Of a DNA stretch of 64,000 nt, positions 45,488 to 54,502 are shown one piece after another (positions within the stretch are counted from its first letter, which is position 1; the number at the start of each line of letters is the position of its first letter). The DNA is from Haloplanus sp. CK5-1 (GTDB lineage Archaea > Halobacteriota > Halobacteria > Halobacteriales > Haloferacaceae). Both the position numbers and the translations under genes were made by a program. The DNA lies in assembly GCF_037201915.1 (NCBI RefSeq), contig NZ_CP147505.1:62001-126000 (forward strand). The letters run 5' to 3'. Below the pieces are notes generated by a model. The model saw nothing but the letters and a program-made list of their open reading frames with translations. It was not told the origin of the DNA and searched no databases.

Positions 45488-45820
45488 ATGGGAGAAGAAA
45501 CCATTACCGTAGACGGAGAACAGATTTCACTAACAACGAGCGAAACAAGATATTGTAGTAATTGTGAAGAGGACGTTGGCTCGTTCATGGATAGCACCTG
45601 TCCCGGTTGTGGTCGTGAAGATTCTGTCCGGGTCATTAGCGAGGACTACACGGAGCGGGGCAAGTTCCTCTATTACGGTACTGGCACGATAGAGGATATG
45701 GCGGAAGCCCTCGAAAAGCGGGCTAAGTTCTTGCGTGTAATGAAAGAGAACGGGTGGGAAAGAAGAGGTGTTGCCGGAGACGACTATTCCCGTCTCACGA
45801 AGACCAAAGAGGGTTTGTGA
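45488..45820 (+). CDS. Zinc-ribbon protein (110 aa)
   Basis: The protein has CSNC and CPGC pairs (residues about 23-42), one zinc ribbon, followed by a helical part with many charged residues (EDMAEALEKRAKFLRVMKENG). It lies between repeat R2 and the convergent 329-residue gene in the restriction-associated part of the island. It is complete, and the function is unknown. Confidence 0.65.
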   Translation: MGEETITVDGEQISLTTSETRYCSNCEEDVGSFMDSTCPGCGREDSVRVISEDYTERGKFLYYGTGTIEDMAEALEKRAKFLRVMKENGWERRGVAGDDYSRLTKTKEGL

Positions 45821-45943
45821 CCCCATCCCATCGGGGGCATCGCGCCAAGGCGTCCCGTGATTATTAACCAACAGTACACCCATGAACGCCAAGTCTGTTG
45901 GTTAACCACATAGCGGGATTCACAATCGAATCGGCCGTCTCCA

Positions 45944-46933
45944 CTACCCACCAGTAGCCGACTCGTGGAACGACCGACCCGAACGGAACTCGGTCAGTTC
46001 GTTGATTCGGTCTTCCAGTTGCTCAATCTCTTCGCGGAGTTCGTCGCCTTCCTCGCCCTCCGTCTCCGCCAACCTATCCTTGAGTCCCTGAAGCCGCGTC
46101 TCTTTCTCGTCTTCATTCACGTCGGCCTTGCGAACGTACTCGCTCTTCGATACGTCGTACACGTCTGTTTCGGAAATCTTGGTCACATCAAGCGCTTCGT
46201 CCACTTTGCCCGAATCGACGGTCGTCAGCCGTTCACGTTCAATCCCGGCGGCCTCAAACGTGTTCAACACTATCTCGTCGTCTTTCAGCGAGCGATTCTT
46301 CCGGCTTGTCCGTTGGACAGAACCGAACTGGCCGGATATAGGCCGGTCGTGGTGAAGCCGGTCAAGCAAGACACTCCGAATGTCCTTCCGTAGGTCGTTT
46401 GCATTCCGCTGAACATCCGATAGTAGTGTATAGAGGTTGACCAGCCCCGGTGTCTCTACGTCTTCAAGCGTGGTCACATCATGGCGTTCGAGGGCGTCGA
46501 TAAGCAAGAGAGAGTCGGCATAAACGTCCACGTCCGGCTCTTCACGCTCTTCGTCGGCGTCGTCAGTATCTCCTTGGGCTTCCACCAACGGCGAGCCGGT
46601 AGACTGGTCGCTTTCGGTAAGCGTCCCCTCACGGTCGTCCATCTCGAACCGTGGGTGGAGACTCATGACGGTCGCGTAAGGCTCCGCGTCCATAGGAAGA
46701 CGGTCAAGGTCAAACTCACCATGTGCGTCTTGGATACGACGATATAGCGTCTCGAATTGCTCTTTCTGAAGTGGAATCGTTTCATCGTCGTCCCGATACT
46801 GAATCAGAACTCGGTGTTCCTGTACGTCGGTGACGCGAAACACCTTCCGCGAAAGTGGGGTGACAAGAGTTGCGTCTGACGGGAGTTCTTCGACGTTTTC
46901 AATGAGATTGTGCCACGTCGAATCGAAAGTCAT
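45944..46933 (-). CDS. Hypothetical acidic protein with C-terminal coiled coil
   Basis: The 329-residue protein has a small beta-rich N-terminal domain (LSRKVFRVTDVQEHRVLIQY), an acidic linker, a helical middle (SLLLIDALERHDVTTLEDVE), and a coiled coil near the end (LKDRLAETEGEEGDELREE). I do not know the family. The coiled-coil DNA is similar to the remnant at 3407-3547. The location next to a ruined type I restriction locus suggests an accessory or defence island gene, but nothing in the protein proves that. Confidence 0.6.
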   Translation of the reverse strand: MTFDSTWHNLIENVEELPSDATLVTPLSRKVFRVTDVQEHRVLIQYRDDDETIPLQKEQFETLYRRIQDAHGEFDLDRLPMDAEPYATVMSLHPRFEMDDREGTLTESDQSTGSPLVEAQGDTDDADEEREEPDVDVYADSLLLIDALERHDVTTLEDVETPGLVNLYTLLSDVQRNANDLRKDIRSVLLDRLHHDRPISGQFGSVQRTSRKNRSLKDDEIVLNTFEAAGIERERLTTVDSGKVDEALDVTKISETDVYDVSKSEYVRKADVNEDEKETRLQGLKDRLAETEGEEGDELREEIEQLEDRINELTEFRSGRSFHESATGG

Positions 46934-47249
46934 GGGAGTAGATACGGAGAGGTGAGGTAAAGGTTTCAGGTACCGTCCAGAGAATAGCCAATACCCTTGT
47001 CTAATGCGGGTGCAATCTCGTTTTGTATATTCTGGTAGTGGCGATAAACAGACGTATAGAGCGCTCTACTCCTTAAAACATCCCCAAACAGGAGAAGACT
47101 GAAAGGTCTACAGCCCCTACGTATTCACAGAAGCCCATGACGGCGAGGGGGCGCACTTGCGCCGCAATTGGAATCAACAGTCAAGTTCCATACAGGATTT
47201 ATAAACGGTATACCGCCGTCTTGTGAATCCTGAACGAGTGCGGGAAAAG
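46934..47249. other. Gene-free junction between island and tRNA
   Basis: About 316 bp separate the last island gene from the 3' end of tRNA-Pro. I see no gene or clear repeat. An AT-rich TATA-like stretch (TTTATAAAC near 47200) is present. This is where a right attachment site would be expected. No second copy of the tRNA 3' end is evident in the window. Confidence 0.5.
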
Positions 47250-47322
47250 TGGGCCGGCACGAATTTGAATCGTGGTTACGGCCACCCGAAGGCCGAAGGA
47301 TACCAAGCTACCCCACCGGCCC
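47250..47322 (-). tRNA. tRNA-Pro (CGG)
   Basis: The minus strand folds as a full cloverleaf of 73 nt without encoded CCA: acceptor GGGCCGG/CCGGCCC plus A, D arm with GGTAGCTTGGTA, anticodon arm CGGCC-TTCGGGT-GGCCG (anticodon CGG, reading the proline codon CCG), and T arm CACGATTCAAATTCGTG. No intron is visible. Its 3' end faces the island, a typical integration target. TTAAAC about 35 nt upstream may be the TATA element. Confidence 0.9.
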
Positions 47323-47372
47323 GCAGGCGGAGCAACGCCAGCGCCGAGTTTAACAGTTGTGATTCGACCCAC

Positions 47373-47963
47373 TCAGTACGACCGGAACCCCTCGGTGTCG
47401 AGGTAGTTGTGGGTGACGGTGACGGCGTGATCGGCGTGGAGCGCTCGCGGGCCGAGGCGGAGACGCAGGTCGGCGCGGTCGGCGAGCAGGGTCGTCTCCC
47501 CGTCGGTGAAGTCGTGGTGGTCCGAGAGGACGAAGACGGGGTCGGTCGGCGGGTCGACGTCGACGACCGGCGTCCCCGCCTCGTGGAGGTGGACGACCGT
47601 GCCGTCGACGGCGTCAAGCGTCGGTTCGAGCCCCCGGCGTCGGATCGAGACGCCCGGACTCGACTCGACGGCCTGGTGGCCGATGGCGTCGTCGCGTCGC
47701 TCCAGCGCCCCCCGGATCAGCGCGGCCGTGCTCCGCTCGTCGGGGTTCAGGCGGCGGAGGTCGCTCCCCTCGAACGTGACGGTGAACGCGTCGGCGAGGA
47801 CGAGGTGGACGCGGACGTCCTCGCGGATGGCGTGGGAGAGAAAGAAGGCCGACGTGACACACCGACAGAGGACGTCGAGGCGACCGGCTCCGCCCGCGAG
47901 GTCGTCGAGGGTGAACTCGGGGGTCGTCGGGGTGTCGTGCCCGACGACGACGAACTGGCGCAT
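47373..47963 (-). CDS. trmY: tRNA pseudouridine-54 N1-methyltransferase
   Basis: TrmY methylates pseudouridine 54 in the T loop of archaeal tRNAs using SAM (SPOUT fold). The start MRQFVVVGHDTPTTPEFTLD, the block GGAGRLDVLCRCVTSAFFLS and the knot-forming end FVLSDHHDFTDGE are family markers. Length (196) is typical. It is upstream of the tRNA-Pro gene on the same strand, about 50 bp away, so read-through is possible. Confidence 0.93.
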   Translation of the reverse strand: MRQFVVVGHDTPTTPEFTLDDLAGGAGRLDVLCRCVTSAFFLSHAIREDVRVHLVLADAFTVTFEGSDLRRLNPDERSTAALIRGALERRDDAIGHQAVESSPGVSIRRRGLEPTLDAVDGTVVHLHEAGTPVVDVDPPTDPVFVLSDHHDFTDGETTLLADRADLRLRLGPRALHADHAVTVTHNYLDTEGFRSY

Positions 47964-48026
47964 GGGCGGAGTGGGAGGGCGTCGGCCTTGGGTCTTTCAC
48001 TCCGCGGCGGGACGGTGGGCGGGCAG

Positions 48027-49043
48027 TCAGGCGGGGGCGGGCGTCGACCGTGGGGTTCGGGGGGGCTCGGGCGGGGCATCCCCACCCGACTCAGTGGACC
48101 GGTCGGAGCCGGGTTCGGCGGGTGCGCCGGGCTCCTTGTCGCCGTCGACGAGGAAGTCGGCGAGGTTGCCGATGAGCACCTCGTTGTCGGCGTCGTGAGC
48201 GTTCTCCCGTGTGACGAACTCGGTGTCGCCGACCGCGGCCACGCCGCCGTTACGGACGACCACGGCGTACTGGCCGGTGTCGCGGGTCGTCGATAGCTGC
48301 GTCCCCCGAGAGGCGACGAGCACCCGCGTGGCGTCCCCGGTTCGGATCGGGGCGGCCTCGCGCATCACGACGCGGTCGACACCGTCGGTGAGGGCGGAAC
48401 CGCCGGCGGGCCGGGCGTAGATGCTCTGGAAGTTGTTGTCGTTCTCCTCCATGTTGTAGAGGTAGCCCGATCCGTAGGCGATGCCGTAGTTCGACCCGAG
48501 CGACGCCGTCTGGGGTCCGGTCTCCTGGAGGCCGCCGAGGCCGAGAAGCAGGCCGCCCGTCGCCTGGACGGAGGGCGGGTCGCCCATCACGAGGACGCGG
48601 CCGCCGGCATCGGTGAAGGCCTGGACGCCGGCGAGTTCGTCGCCCGTGAACCGCTCGCGGGGACTGACGACGAGGAACGCGTCGGCGGAGCGGAGCGACT
48701 CGTTGAGGCTCGCCCGCTCGCCGCGGTAGAAGCGGATCTGGTGTCCGTTCTCGGCGAGCGTCGACAGGAGGGGTTCGAGGTCCGTCTCCGAGACGCCGTT
48801 GGCGTGCCCGACGTCGACGAGGACGGTCTTGTCGCTCGCGTCGCTGTCCATGCGGACCTCGCCGTCTTCTGCCGTCCGGTCGGGGAGGGCCGAATCGGGG
48901 TGGAACTGCTGGTTCTCGACGGCGGGCGGGTCGTCGCCACCGTCACCCGAGCCGAGGGCGTACGGAGCGACGGCCGCGCCGCCGACGACGACGACCACGA
49001 TCACGACGAACACCACGGCGAGTCTGGACTTAGGCGCTGACAT
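48027..49043 (-). CDS. Membrane-anchored DUF4350-type protein
   Basis: One N-terminal membrane helix (LAVVFVVIVVVVVGGAAVA) precedes an extracellular or membrane-proximal alpha/beta domain of the amidotransferase-like type (VLVDVGHANGVSETDLEPLL, FLVVSPRERFTGDELAGVQ, GGRVLVMGDPP). The C-terminal tail is Pro-rich. The domain matches what I know as DUF4350. Its start overlaps the end of the S49 peptidase gene by 14 bp, so the two probably act together at the membrane. Confidence 0.65.
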   Translation of the reverse strand: MSAPKSRLAVVFVVIVVVVVGGAAVAPYALGSGDGGDDPPAVENQQFHPDSALPDRTAEDGEVRMDSDASDKTVLVDVGHANGVSETDLEPLLSTLAENGHQIRFYRGERASLNESLRSADAFLVVSPRERFTGDELAGVQAFTDAGGRVLVMGDPPSVQATGGLLLGLGGLQETGPQTASLGSNYGIAYGSGYLYNMEENDNNFQSIYARPAGGSALTDGVDRVVMREAAPIRTGDATRVLVASRGTQLSTTRDTGQYAVVVRNGGVAAVGDTEFVTRENAHDADNEVLIGNLADFLVDGDKEPGAPAEPGSDRSTESGGDAPPEPPRTPRSTPAPA

Positions 49044-49929
49044 TGCCGATCACCTCGTCTTCGGTTTCGACTTCTCCGTACACCATCAGATACGTCGGCG
49101 CGTCGACCGCGTCGTAGCCGACGGGACTCTCCTCGACGACGACCGTCCCCCCGTCCTCGGTGCTGAGAAGGAGAAGACCGCCGGTCGCCGGCGGTTCCTT
49201 GCGGACAACCTCGTAGTCCTCGAGGCCGGCTTCGTCGGCCGCGCGCTGGATGGCATCTTCGGAGGAGCCGATCTCGTCGGCCATCCCGTTGTCGACGGCG
49301 CTGGCACCGGTGTACACCTTGGCGTGTGCCACCTCGGTTCGACTGAGTTCGAGGTCGTCGCTCCGGTGTTTCATCACGCTCCCGACGAACGCGCGCTGGA
49401 GCGTTTCGATCTGGGCGCGACGCCGGTCGGCCGTGGAACTGGCCTTGTCCGGGCCGCTCTTGATCTCTCCGGGGATCGACGGACCGGGGGCCGCGCCGCG
49501 GACGCCGACGCTCCCGACGATGGAGGCCGGCGTGACGTAGATGGCGTCGGCAGGGAGCATCGCGTAGTAGGCCCCGGACGCGCCCGCGGATTTGACGGTC
49601 GCGACGACCGGCATCTCCTGGGCCGTCCGCTGGACCGAGAGGTAGAGTTGTTCGCTCGCGGCCGCGCCGCCGCCGGGACTATCGACGTTCAGGACGACCG
49701 CATCGATCGATTCGTTCTCGCGGGCCTCGCGGAGGTCCTCCTGGATCGGGGTCACGGTGTTCGAGGAGATCATCCCCTCGACCGTGACGACTGCGACCCG
49801 ACCGTCGGGTTGGGTCGCCCGATCGTAGGCGACCGGCGCGAGGATCGCACTCAACAGGACGGCCGCCGCGACGACGAGGGCGTACGACTGCACCCGCGTC
49901 AGCGAGAAACCGTCTGGGCTGTTCGACAT
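49030..49929 (-). CDS. S49-family (SppA-like) signal peptide peptidase
   Basis: The protein has one N-terminal membrane helix (residues about 16-36) and a single protease domain on the outside. Motifs are VVLNVDSPGGGAAASEQLY (substrate strand) and VKSAGASGAYYAML (nucleophile Ser in SGAYY), then ASIVGSVGV. SppA-type enzymes degrade cleaved signal peptides or membrane fragments. Length is 299. It is first in a two-gene unit with the DUF4350-type protein. Confidence 0.88.
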   Translation of the reverse strand: MSNSPDGFSLTRVQSYALVVAAAVLLSAILAPVAYDRATQPDGRVAVVTVEGMISSNTVTPIQEDLREARENESIDAVVLNVDSPGGGAAASEQLYLSVQRTAQEMPVVATVKSAGASGAYYAMLPADAIYVTPASIVGSVGVRGAAPGPSIPGEIKSGPDKASSTADRRRAQIETLQRAFVGSVMKHRSDDLELSRTEVAHAKVYTGASAVDNGMADEIGSSEDAIQRAADEAGLEDYEVVRKEPPATGGLLLLSTEDGGTVVVEESPVGYDAVDAPTYLMVYGEVETEDEVIGNVSA

Positions 49930-50029
49930 GGCGACTGGTCCTGGGATTGCCGCCGGCTAATAACTCCCCTTGGCGAAAACGTCGATTGTACCATGACACG
50001 CCGTCACGTAGGCCGCCGCCGTCGACGGC

Positions 50030-50797
50030 TCACTCCGTCAACCCGTAGCCACGTTTGAAGAGGAGGTAGTCGACCGCGAGAACGGCGGCCGTCACCGTCG
50101 AGAGGACGGCGAGCGAGGTGTTCGGGTCGATCTCGGTGACACCGATCATCCCGTATCTGACGCCGTTGACCATGTACACCATCGGGTTGAGCAGGGAGAT
50201 CTGCCGCCAGAGCGGTGGCAACACCGAAAGCGAGTAGAACACCGCACCGAAGAAGACCAGCGGACGGAGGATGAACTGGTTCATCACGGTGAGGTAGTCG
50301 AAGTCGTCGGCCCACAGGCCGCCGACGATGCCGAGGCCGCCGAACAGCGTGGTGATGACGACGACGTTCGCGACCAGGTAGAACGGGTGGGAGATGGGAA
50401 CGGACGTGAACACGAGGCCGACGCCGACGATCAGCAACGCCGTGACGATCCCCCGGGTCGCACTCGCGATCACGTACGACGCGACCATGTTGAAATTCGA
50501 CATCGGCGTGACGATCACGGCGTCAATGTAGTCGTTCCACCGGCCGTGGAAGATGGAGAAGGAGGCGTTCTCGAAGGCATCGGAGATAGCCCCGAGGACG
50601 ACCAGTCCCGGCAGGACGAACTGGATGTAACTCACGCCGGCGATGGAGCCGATGCGACTGCCGAGGATGACGCCGAAGACGGCGAAGTACAGCGTGTTGG
50701 TGATGATCGGCGGGAGGAACGTGTTGTACGGCCGCCTGACGAAGCGGAGAATCTCCCGGCGCACCAGCGTCCGGAGTTGGACGGTCGCTCGGCTCAC
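50030..50797 (-). CDS. ABC-2 type exporter permease
   Basis: A six-helix membrane protein of 255 residues beginning with a cytoplasmic helix (VRREILRFVRRPYNTFLPP), the usual start of ABC-2 permeases (YadH/DrrB group). The middle has SDAFENASFSIFHGRWNDYIDAV. Its ATG overlaps the stop of the ATPase gene. The substrate is unknown. Confidence 0.88.
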   Translation of the reverse strand: MSRATVQLRTLVRREILRFVRRPYNTFLPPIITNTLYFAVFGVILGSRIGSIAGVSYIQFVLPGLVVLGAISDAFENASFSIFHGRWNDYIDAVIVTPMSNFNMVASYVIASATRGIVTALLIVGVGLVFTSVPISHPFYLVANVVVITTLFGGLGIVGGLWADDFDYLTVMNQFILRPLVFFGAVFYSLSVLPPLWRQISLLNPMVYMVNGVRYGMIGVTEIDPNTSLAVLSTVTAAVLAVDYLLFKRGYGLTE

Positions 50798-51744
50798 GCC
50801 GTCCCCTCCTCGGCGACCGACGAGTCCGACCGGGTCAATTCGACGAACACCTCTTCGAGCGAGGTGCGGGAGACGTCCAGGTCGACAATTTCGTAGCCCG
50901 CGGCGTCGAGTTCGCGGACGAGATCCGGTGCGACGAGACCGCCTTGGGACGCGGAGACGACGAGTCGGCCGTCCCGGACCTCGACCGCCTCGACCTGTCC
51001 GTTGCCCGCGGCGATGGCGGGGGTCGATCGGATCGGATCGCGGAAGGTGACGGTGATGCGGTCGGTGCCCCGGTCCATCAGATCGTCCGGCGTGGCGACC
51101 GTGACGACCCGCCCCTGATCGAGGATCGCCACCTCGTCACAGAGGCGTTCGGCCTCCTCGATGTAGTGGGTGGTGAGGAGGATCGTCGTCCCGCCCTCGT
51201 TGAGGTCGGTGATCAACTCCCAGAGGTCGTGGCGGAGTTGGACGTCGACGCCGGCAGTCGGTTCGTCGAGGATCAGGAGGTCGGGATCGGTGACCAGGGC
51301 GCGAGCGATGAGGAACCGGCGCTTCATGCCCCCGGAGAGCCAGTCGAAGCGGGTGTCCCGCTTCTCGTAGATGCCGACCTGTTTCAGCGCTTCGTCGGCC
51401 CGTCGTCGAGCCTCGGGCCGCGGAATCCCGTGGTAGCCCGCCTTGTGTTCGAGTACCTCACGGATCGGGAAGAAGCGGTCGACGTTGAACTCCTGGGGGG
51501 CGAGGCCGACCCGGTCGCGGGCGGCGCGGTAGTCGGTCTCGACGTCGTGGCCGAACACGCGCGCCTCGCCGCCGCTCTTGCGGACGAGGCCGACGAGGAT
51601 GTTGATGAACGTCGTCTTTCCCGCGCCGTTCGGACCGAGCAGGCCGAAGAAACTCCCCTCGGGGACCGAAAGCGAAACGCCGTCCAGCGCCGTCACGTCG
51701 CCGTATCGTTTCCTGAGTCCGTCGATTTCGATAGCGGCTACCAT
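50794..51744 (-). CDS. ABC-2 exporter ATP-binding protein
   Basis: Walker A (GPNGAGKTTFINILV), signature LSGGMKRRFLIARAL and Walker B (LLILDEPTAGVD) are present, with the H loop TTHYIEEAERL. The pattern is that of the YadG/CcmA type (316 residues with a C-terminal regulatory domain). It pairs with the permease gene downstream. Confidence 0.9.
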   Translation of the reverse strand: MVAAIEIDGLRKRYGDVTALDGVSLSVPEGSFFGLLGPNGAGKTTFINILVGLVRKSGGEARVFGHDVETDYRAARDRVGLAPQEFNVDRFFPIREVLEHKAGYHGIPRPEARRRADEALKQVGIYEKRDTRFDWLSGGMKRRFLIARALVTDPDLLILDEPTAGVDVQLRHDLWELITDLNEGGTTILLTTHYIEEAERLCDEVAILDQGRVVTVATPDDLMDRGTDRITVTFRDPIRSTPAIAAGNGQVEAVEVRDGRLVVSASQGGLVAPDLVRELDAAGYEIVDLDVSRTSLEEVFVELTRSDSSVAEEGTA

Positions 51745-51810
51745 CTACCGGTACTGGGTGCCGGACGGAATTAAGGGCCGTGGAGTCGATGTGGGTGCTG
51801 GTAACACACC

Positions 51811-51875
51811 TCAATTAATGTAATTAATGTATATTGTCATTATAAATCATTAACTTTATTGTTCGATCGAGCGTC
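51811..51875 (+). promoter_or_regulatory. AT-rich promoter region with 9-bp tandem repeat
   Basis: ATTAATGTA occurs twice in tandem (51814-51822, 51823-51831), followed by further TAAT/ATTA words (TTATAAATCATTAAC) in otherwise GC-rich DNA. It lies between the divergent ABC ATPase gene and the small gene before isocitrate lyase. It is likely a promoter with a regulator site; isocitrate lyase genes are usually induced on acetate. Confidence 0.5.
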
Positions 51876-51961
51876 GGACCGAGTGCAATGCACGTACACG
51901 GCGACGCGTTCGAAGCGAACCGGATCGAGCGACGACCGACACGCGACCACTCACCACCGAC

Positions 51962-52216
51962 ATGGAACCGACGACCCGACCCGACGACGAACTAGCACAG
52001 CAAGCGCCGCTCGTCCCCGACATCGGCCGCGCGGACGACGCCCGTACCGACGGCGGGCGGACGACGACCGGTGACCGCACGGAGCGACGACGGCCCACGA
52101 CCGACGTCTCGACTCAACGCGAGTACGACGACGAACTGACACAGGAAGCGCCGCTCGTCCCCGACATCGGCCGCCCCGAGACGCGACCGATCGACGACAC
52201 GGAGCCCGGCCGATGA
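51962..52216 (+). CDS. Small protein with duplicated motif, coupled to aceA
   Basis: The 84-residue acidic, disordered-looking protein contains the same 16-residue motif twice: [16 protein letters not shown] (residues 8-23) and [16 protein letters not shown] (56-71). The DNA of the two copies is nearly identical over 48 bp. Its stop overlaps the ATG of isocitrate lyase. It may be a small partner or just a translational leader of aceA. I know no family for it. Confidence 0.55.
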   Translation: MEPTTRPDDELAQQAPLVPDIGRADDARTDGGRTTTGDRTERRRPTTDVSTQREYDDELTQEAPLVPDIGRPETRPIDDTEPGR

Positions 52217-53328
52217 CGCCCGACGAACTCGACACCGACGCGTACACTAGGGACGTCGACAACCCCGCGGCCGAGGAGTTCCGGGAGCGACTCGCCGACC
52301 AGCAGTTCGTCTTCGCGCCCGGACTCTACCACGCCCTCGACGCCCGCCTCGCCGAGATGACGGGCCACGACGCCGTCTACATGAGCGGCTACTCGACCGT
52401 CCTCGGCCAGTTCGGGTTCCCCGACCTGGAGATGGTGACGATGACCGAGATGGTCGAGAACGCCAAGCGCATCGCGGAGGCGACGACGCTCCCGGTGATC
52501 GCCGACTGCGACACGGGGTACGGTGGAATTCACAACGTCCGCCGGGCGGTTCGGGAGTACGAGAAGGCCGGCGTCGCCGCGGTCCACATCGAGGACCAGA
52601 CGACGCCCAAGCGGTGTGGGCACATCGCGGGCAAACGGATCGTCCCCCGCGAGGACGCCGAGGCCCGGTTCCGGGCGGCGGTCGACGCCAAGCAGTGCGA
52701 CGACACCGTGATCATCGCCCGCACCGACGCCTACGGCTCCGCCAACGGCGACTGGGAGGAACACCTCGAGCGCGGCCGGATCTACGCCGACGCCGGCGTC
52801 GACCTGGTGTGGCCCGAGATGCCCGACCCCTCCCGCGAGGACGCCGTCGACTACGCCGAGACCATCCACGAGACGCATCCGGATCTGAATCTGGCGTTCA
52901 ACTACTCCTCCTCCTTTGCGTGGTCCGAGGAGGAGGACCCGCTGACGTTCGCGGAACTGGGTGACCTTGGCTACAAGTACATCTTCATCACCCTCTTCGG
53001 CCTCCACTCCGGGGCCCACGCCGTCTACGAGGACTTCGAGGCACTCGCCGAGACGGACGAACGGGCGCAGTTCGACCTCGAAGACCGGTATCTCGGGCAC
53101 CCCACGGAGAGCCACCACGAGCTCTCCTTCGTGAGCGAGTATCAGGAGGTCGAAGCCGAGTTCGACCCCGAGGCCCGCCGCAGAATGGCGGAGTCCGCGG
53201 GGTTCGCCGACGACGAGACCGACCCCATCTCCACCGACGACGAGACCGACCCCATCTCCACCGACGACGAGACCGACCCCATCTCCACCGGCGACGAGAC
53301 CGAGACACCGCCGGCGAACGACGACTGA
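52213..53328 (+). CDS. aceA: Isocitrate lyase, haloarchaeal type
   Basis: AceA splits isocitrate to glyoxylate and succinate in the glyoxylate bypass. The protein belongs to the ICL/PEP-mutase superfamily: [19 protein letters not shown], the metal-binding [11 protein letters not shown], and the active-site loop [20 protein letters not shown] with the catalytic Cys. [18 protein letters not shown] is typical of haloarchaeal members. The C-terminus carries an added acidic tail made of DDETDPIST units. No malate synthase gene is in the window. Confidence 0.92.
   Translation: MTPDELDTDAYTRDVDNPAAEEFRERLADQQFVFAPGLYHALDARLAEMTGHDAVYMSGYSTVLGQFGFPDLEMVTMTEMVENAKRIAEATTLPVIADCDTGYGGIHNVRRAVREYEKAGVAAVHIEDQTTPKRCGHIAGKRIVPREDAEARFRAAVDAKQCDDTVIIARTDAYGSANGDWEEHLERGRIYADAGVDLVWPEMPDPSREDAVDYAETIHETHPDLNLAFNYSSSFAWSEEEDPLTFAELGDLGYKYIFITLFGLHSGAHAVYEDFEALAETDERAQFDLEDRYLGHPTESHHELSFVSEYQEVEAEFDPEARRRMAESAGFADDETDPISTDDETDPISTDDETDPISTGDETETPPANDD
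53209..53304 (+). repeat. 27-bp tandem repeat in the 3' end of aceA
   Basis: Three perfect units (53209-53235, 53236-53262, 53263-53289), each encoding DDETDPIST, plus a partial fourth. The identical DNA suggests recent slippage or unequal exchange. The tail lies beyond the conserved enzyme fold and should not affect catalysis. Confidence 0.9.
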
Positions 53329-53370
53329 CGCCCGTCTCCGTCGGTGTGACGGTCACACCGACACCGACGC

Positions 53371-53709
53371 TCACAGCACCGCTCCGGCGAGCCACAGCGC
53401 CGCCATGCCGACGCCGATGGTGGCGAACACGTCCTCGGTGTACCACGCCACGGCCGCGGCGACGAGGCCCGCGACGAGGCGGTCGTCGGCGAGCGTCGCC
53501 GAAACCGTCGGTCCGGGGTCGACGACGGCCGGCGCCACCAGCGCCGCCAGAACCGCCGCGGGGACGTACCGGAGCGCCGCCTCGATCCGGGGTGGCATCC
53601 CGTCGATACGGCCGAACAGGTAGACGAAGGAGTACCGGATACAGAAGGTGAGGAAGCCGACGGCGAGGACGACCACCCAGACGGACGACGGCCCGTAGGT
53701 CGTCGTCAC
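53371..53709 (-). CDS. azlD: AzlD-type branched-chain amino acid exporter subunit
   Basis: A 112-residue protein with about four membrane helices. VVLAVGFLTFCIRYSFVYLF at the start and ALRYVPAAVLAALVAPAV in the middle are AzlD markers. It starts with GTG overlapping the azlC stop (GTGA). AzlC and AzlD together form an exporter of branched-chain amino acids or analogues. Confidence 0.85.
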   Translation of the reverse strand: MTTTYGPSSVWVVVLAVGFLTFCIRYSFVYLFGRIDGMPPRIEAALRYVPAAVLAALVAPAVVDPGPTVSATLADDRLVAGLVAAAVAWYTEDVFATIGVGMAALWLAGAVL

Positions 53710-54458
53710 GCGTTCACCCTCCCGTCGGCGACGACGCCGGCGACGACGCCCGCGAGTGCGCCGCCGACGAGTCCGAGGTTCAGGGGCCACCCCGCGCCGG
53801 CGACGGCGACACTTCCCCCCACGAGGGCGGCGAGGACGCGCGGCCGGTCGGTCAGATCGGGAACGAGTAGGGCGAGAAAGACCAGTGGCACGGCGAAGCC
53901 GACGCCCCAGCGGTCGGGGATCCGCGCGCCGACGACGACGCCGACGACGGTGGCGGCCTGCCAGACGAGCCACATGGCGACCGCCGCGCCGAGGTAGTAG
54001 CCACGGCGGTGTGTCGGATCGGCGGAATCGACCGTGGGGTCGTCTGAGTCGGTGTCGGACGTGTCGCCGTCCCCGCTCCGCTCCCCGCCGTCGGTGAACT
54101 CCGCGATGGCCAGCGCGTAGGACATGTCCGTCAACAGGTACGCACAGAGGATCCGCCACCGCCGGCGGAAGTCGGCGAAGTGTGGCGCGATCGACGCCGA
54201 GTACATGCTCATCCGGAGGTTGATGATCGTCGCCGTGAGGACCACGACGGCGAGCGAGGCGTCCCGGCCGAGGAGGTCGACGACGGCGAGTTGGGAAGCG
54301 CCGGCGAAGACGACGACCGAGAGTCCGACAGCCTGGAACGGTGAGAGTCCGGCGTCGACGGCGGCGACGCCGGCGACGAGGCCGAACGGAACCAGCCCGA
54401 GCAACAGCGGAAGCGACGCCCGAGCGCCGGCGAGGAGAGGCGCGTGGAGGCGGGACAT
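53706..54458 (-). CDS. azlC: AzlC-type branched-chain amino acid exporter subunit
   Basis: The 250-residue membrane protein has the AzlC pattern: ASLPLLLGLVPFGLVAGVAA, FAGASQLAVVDLL and NLRMSMYSASIAPHF. A charged insertion (about residues 120-150) is typical of halophilic versions. It is the first gene of azlCD. Confidence 0.87.
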   Translation of the reverse strand: MSRLHAPLLAGARASLPLLLGLVPFGLVAGVAAVDAGLSPFQAVGLSVVVFAGASQLAVVDLLGRDASLAVVVLTATIINLRMSMYSASIAPHFADFRRRWRILCAYLLTDMSYALAIAEFTDGGERSGDGDTSDTDSDDPTVDSADPTHRRGYYLGAAVAMWLVWQAATVVGVVVGARIPDRWGVGFAVPLVFLALLVPDLTDRPRVLAALVGGSVAVAGAGWPLNLGLVGGALAGVVAGVVADGRVNA

Positions 54459-54502
54459 GGCGTACCCTGTACCGTGGGCTAAAACGACCTTTCGGTTCCG
54501 GC

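Noticed and set aside
47250-47322. Duplicate of the tRNA-Pro 3' end as a left attachment site within the window
   Set aside because: I looked near 29.4 kb, around the integrase and near 3.1 kb and found no convincing match. A computed search of the whole genome would decide.
53209-53304. Regular 27-bp repeats as a CRISPR array
   Set aside because: There are no spacers; the units are contiguous and lie in the coding frame of aceA.
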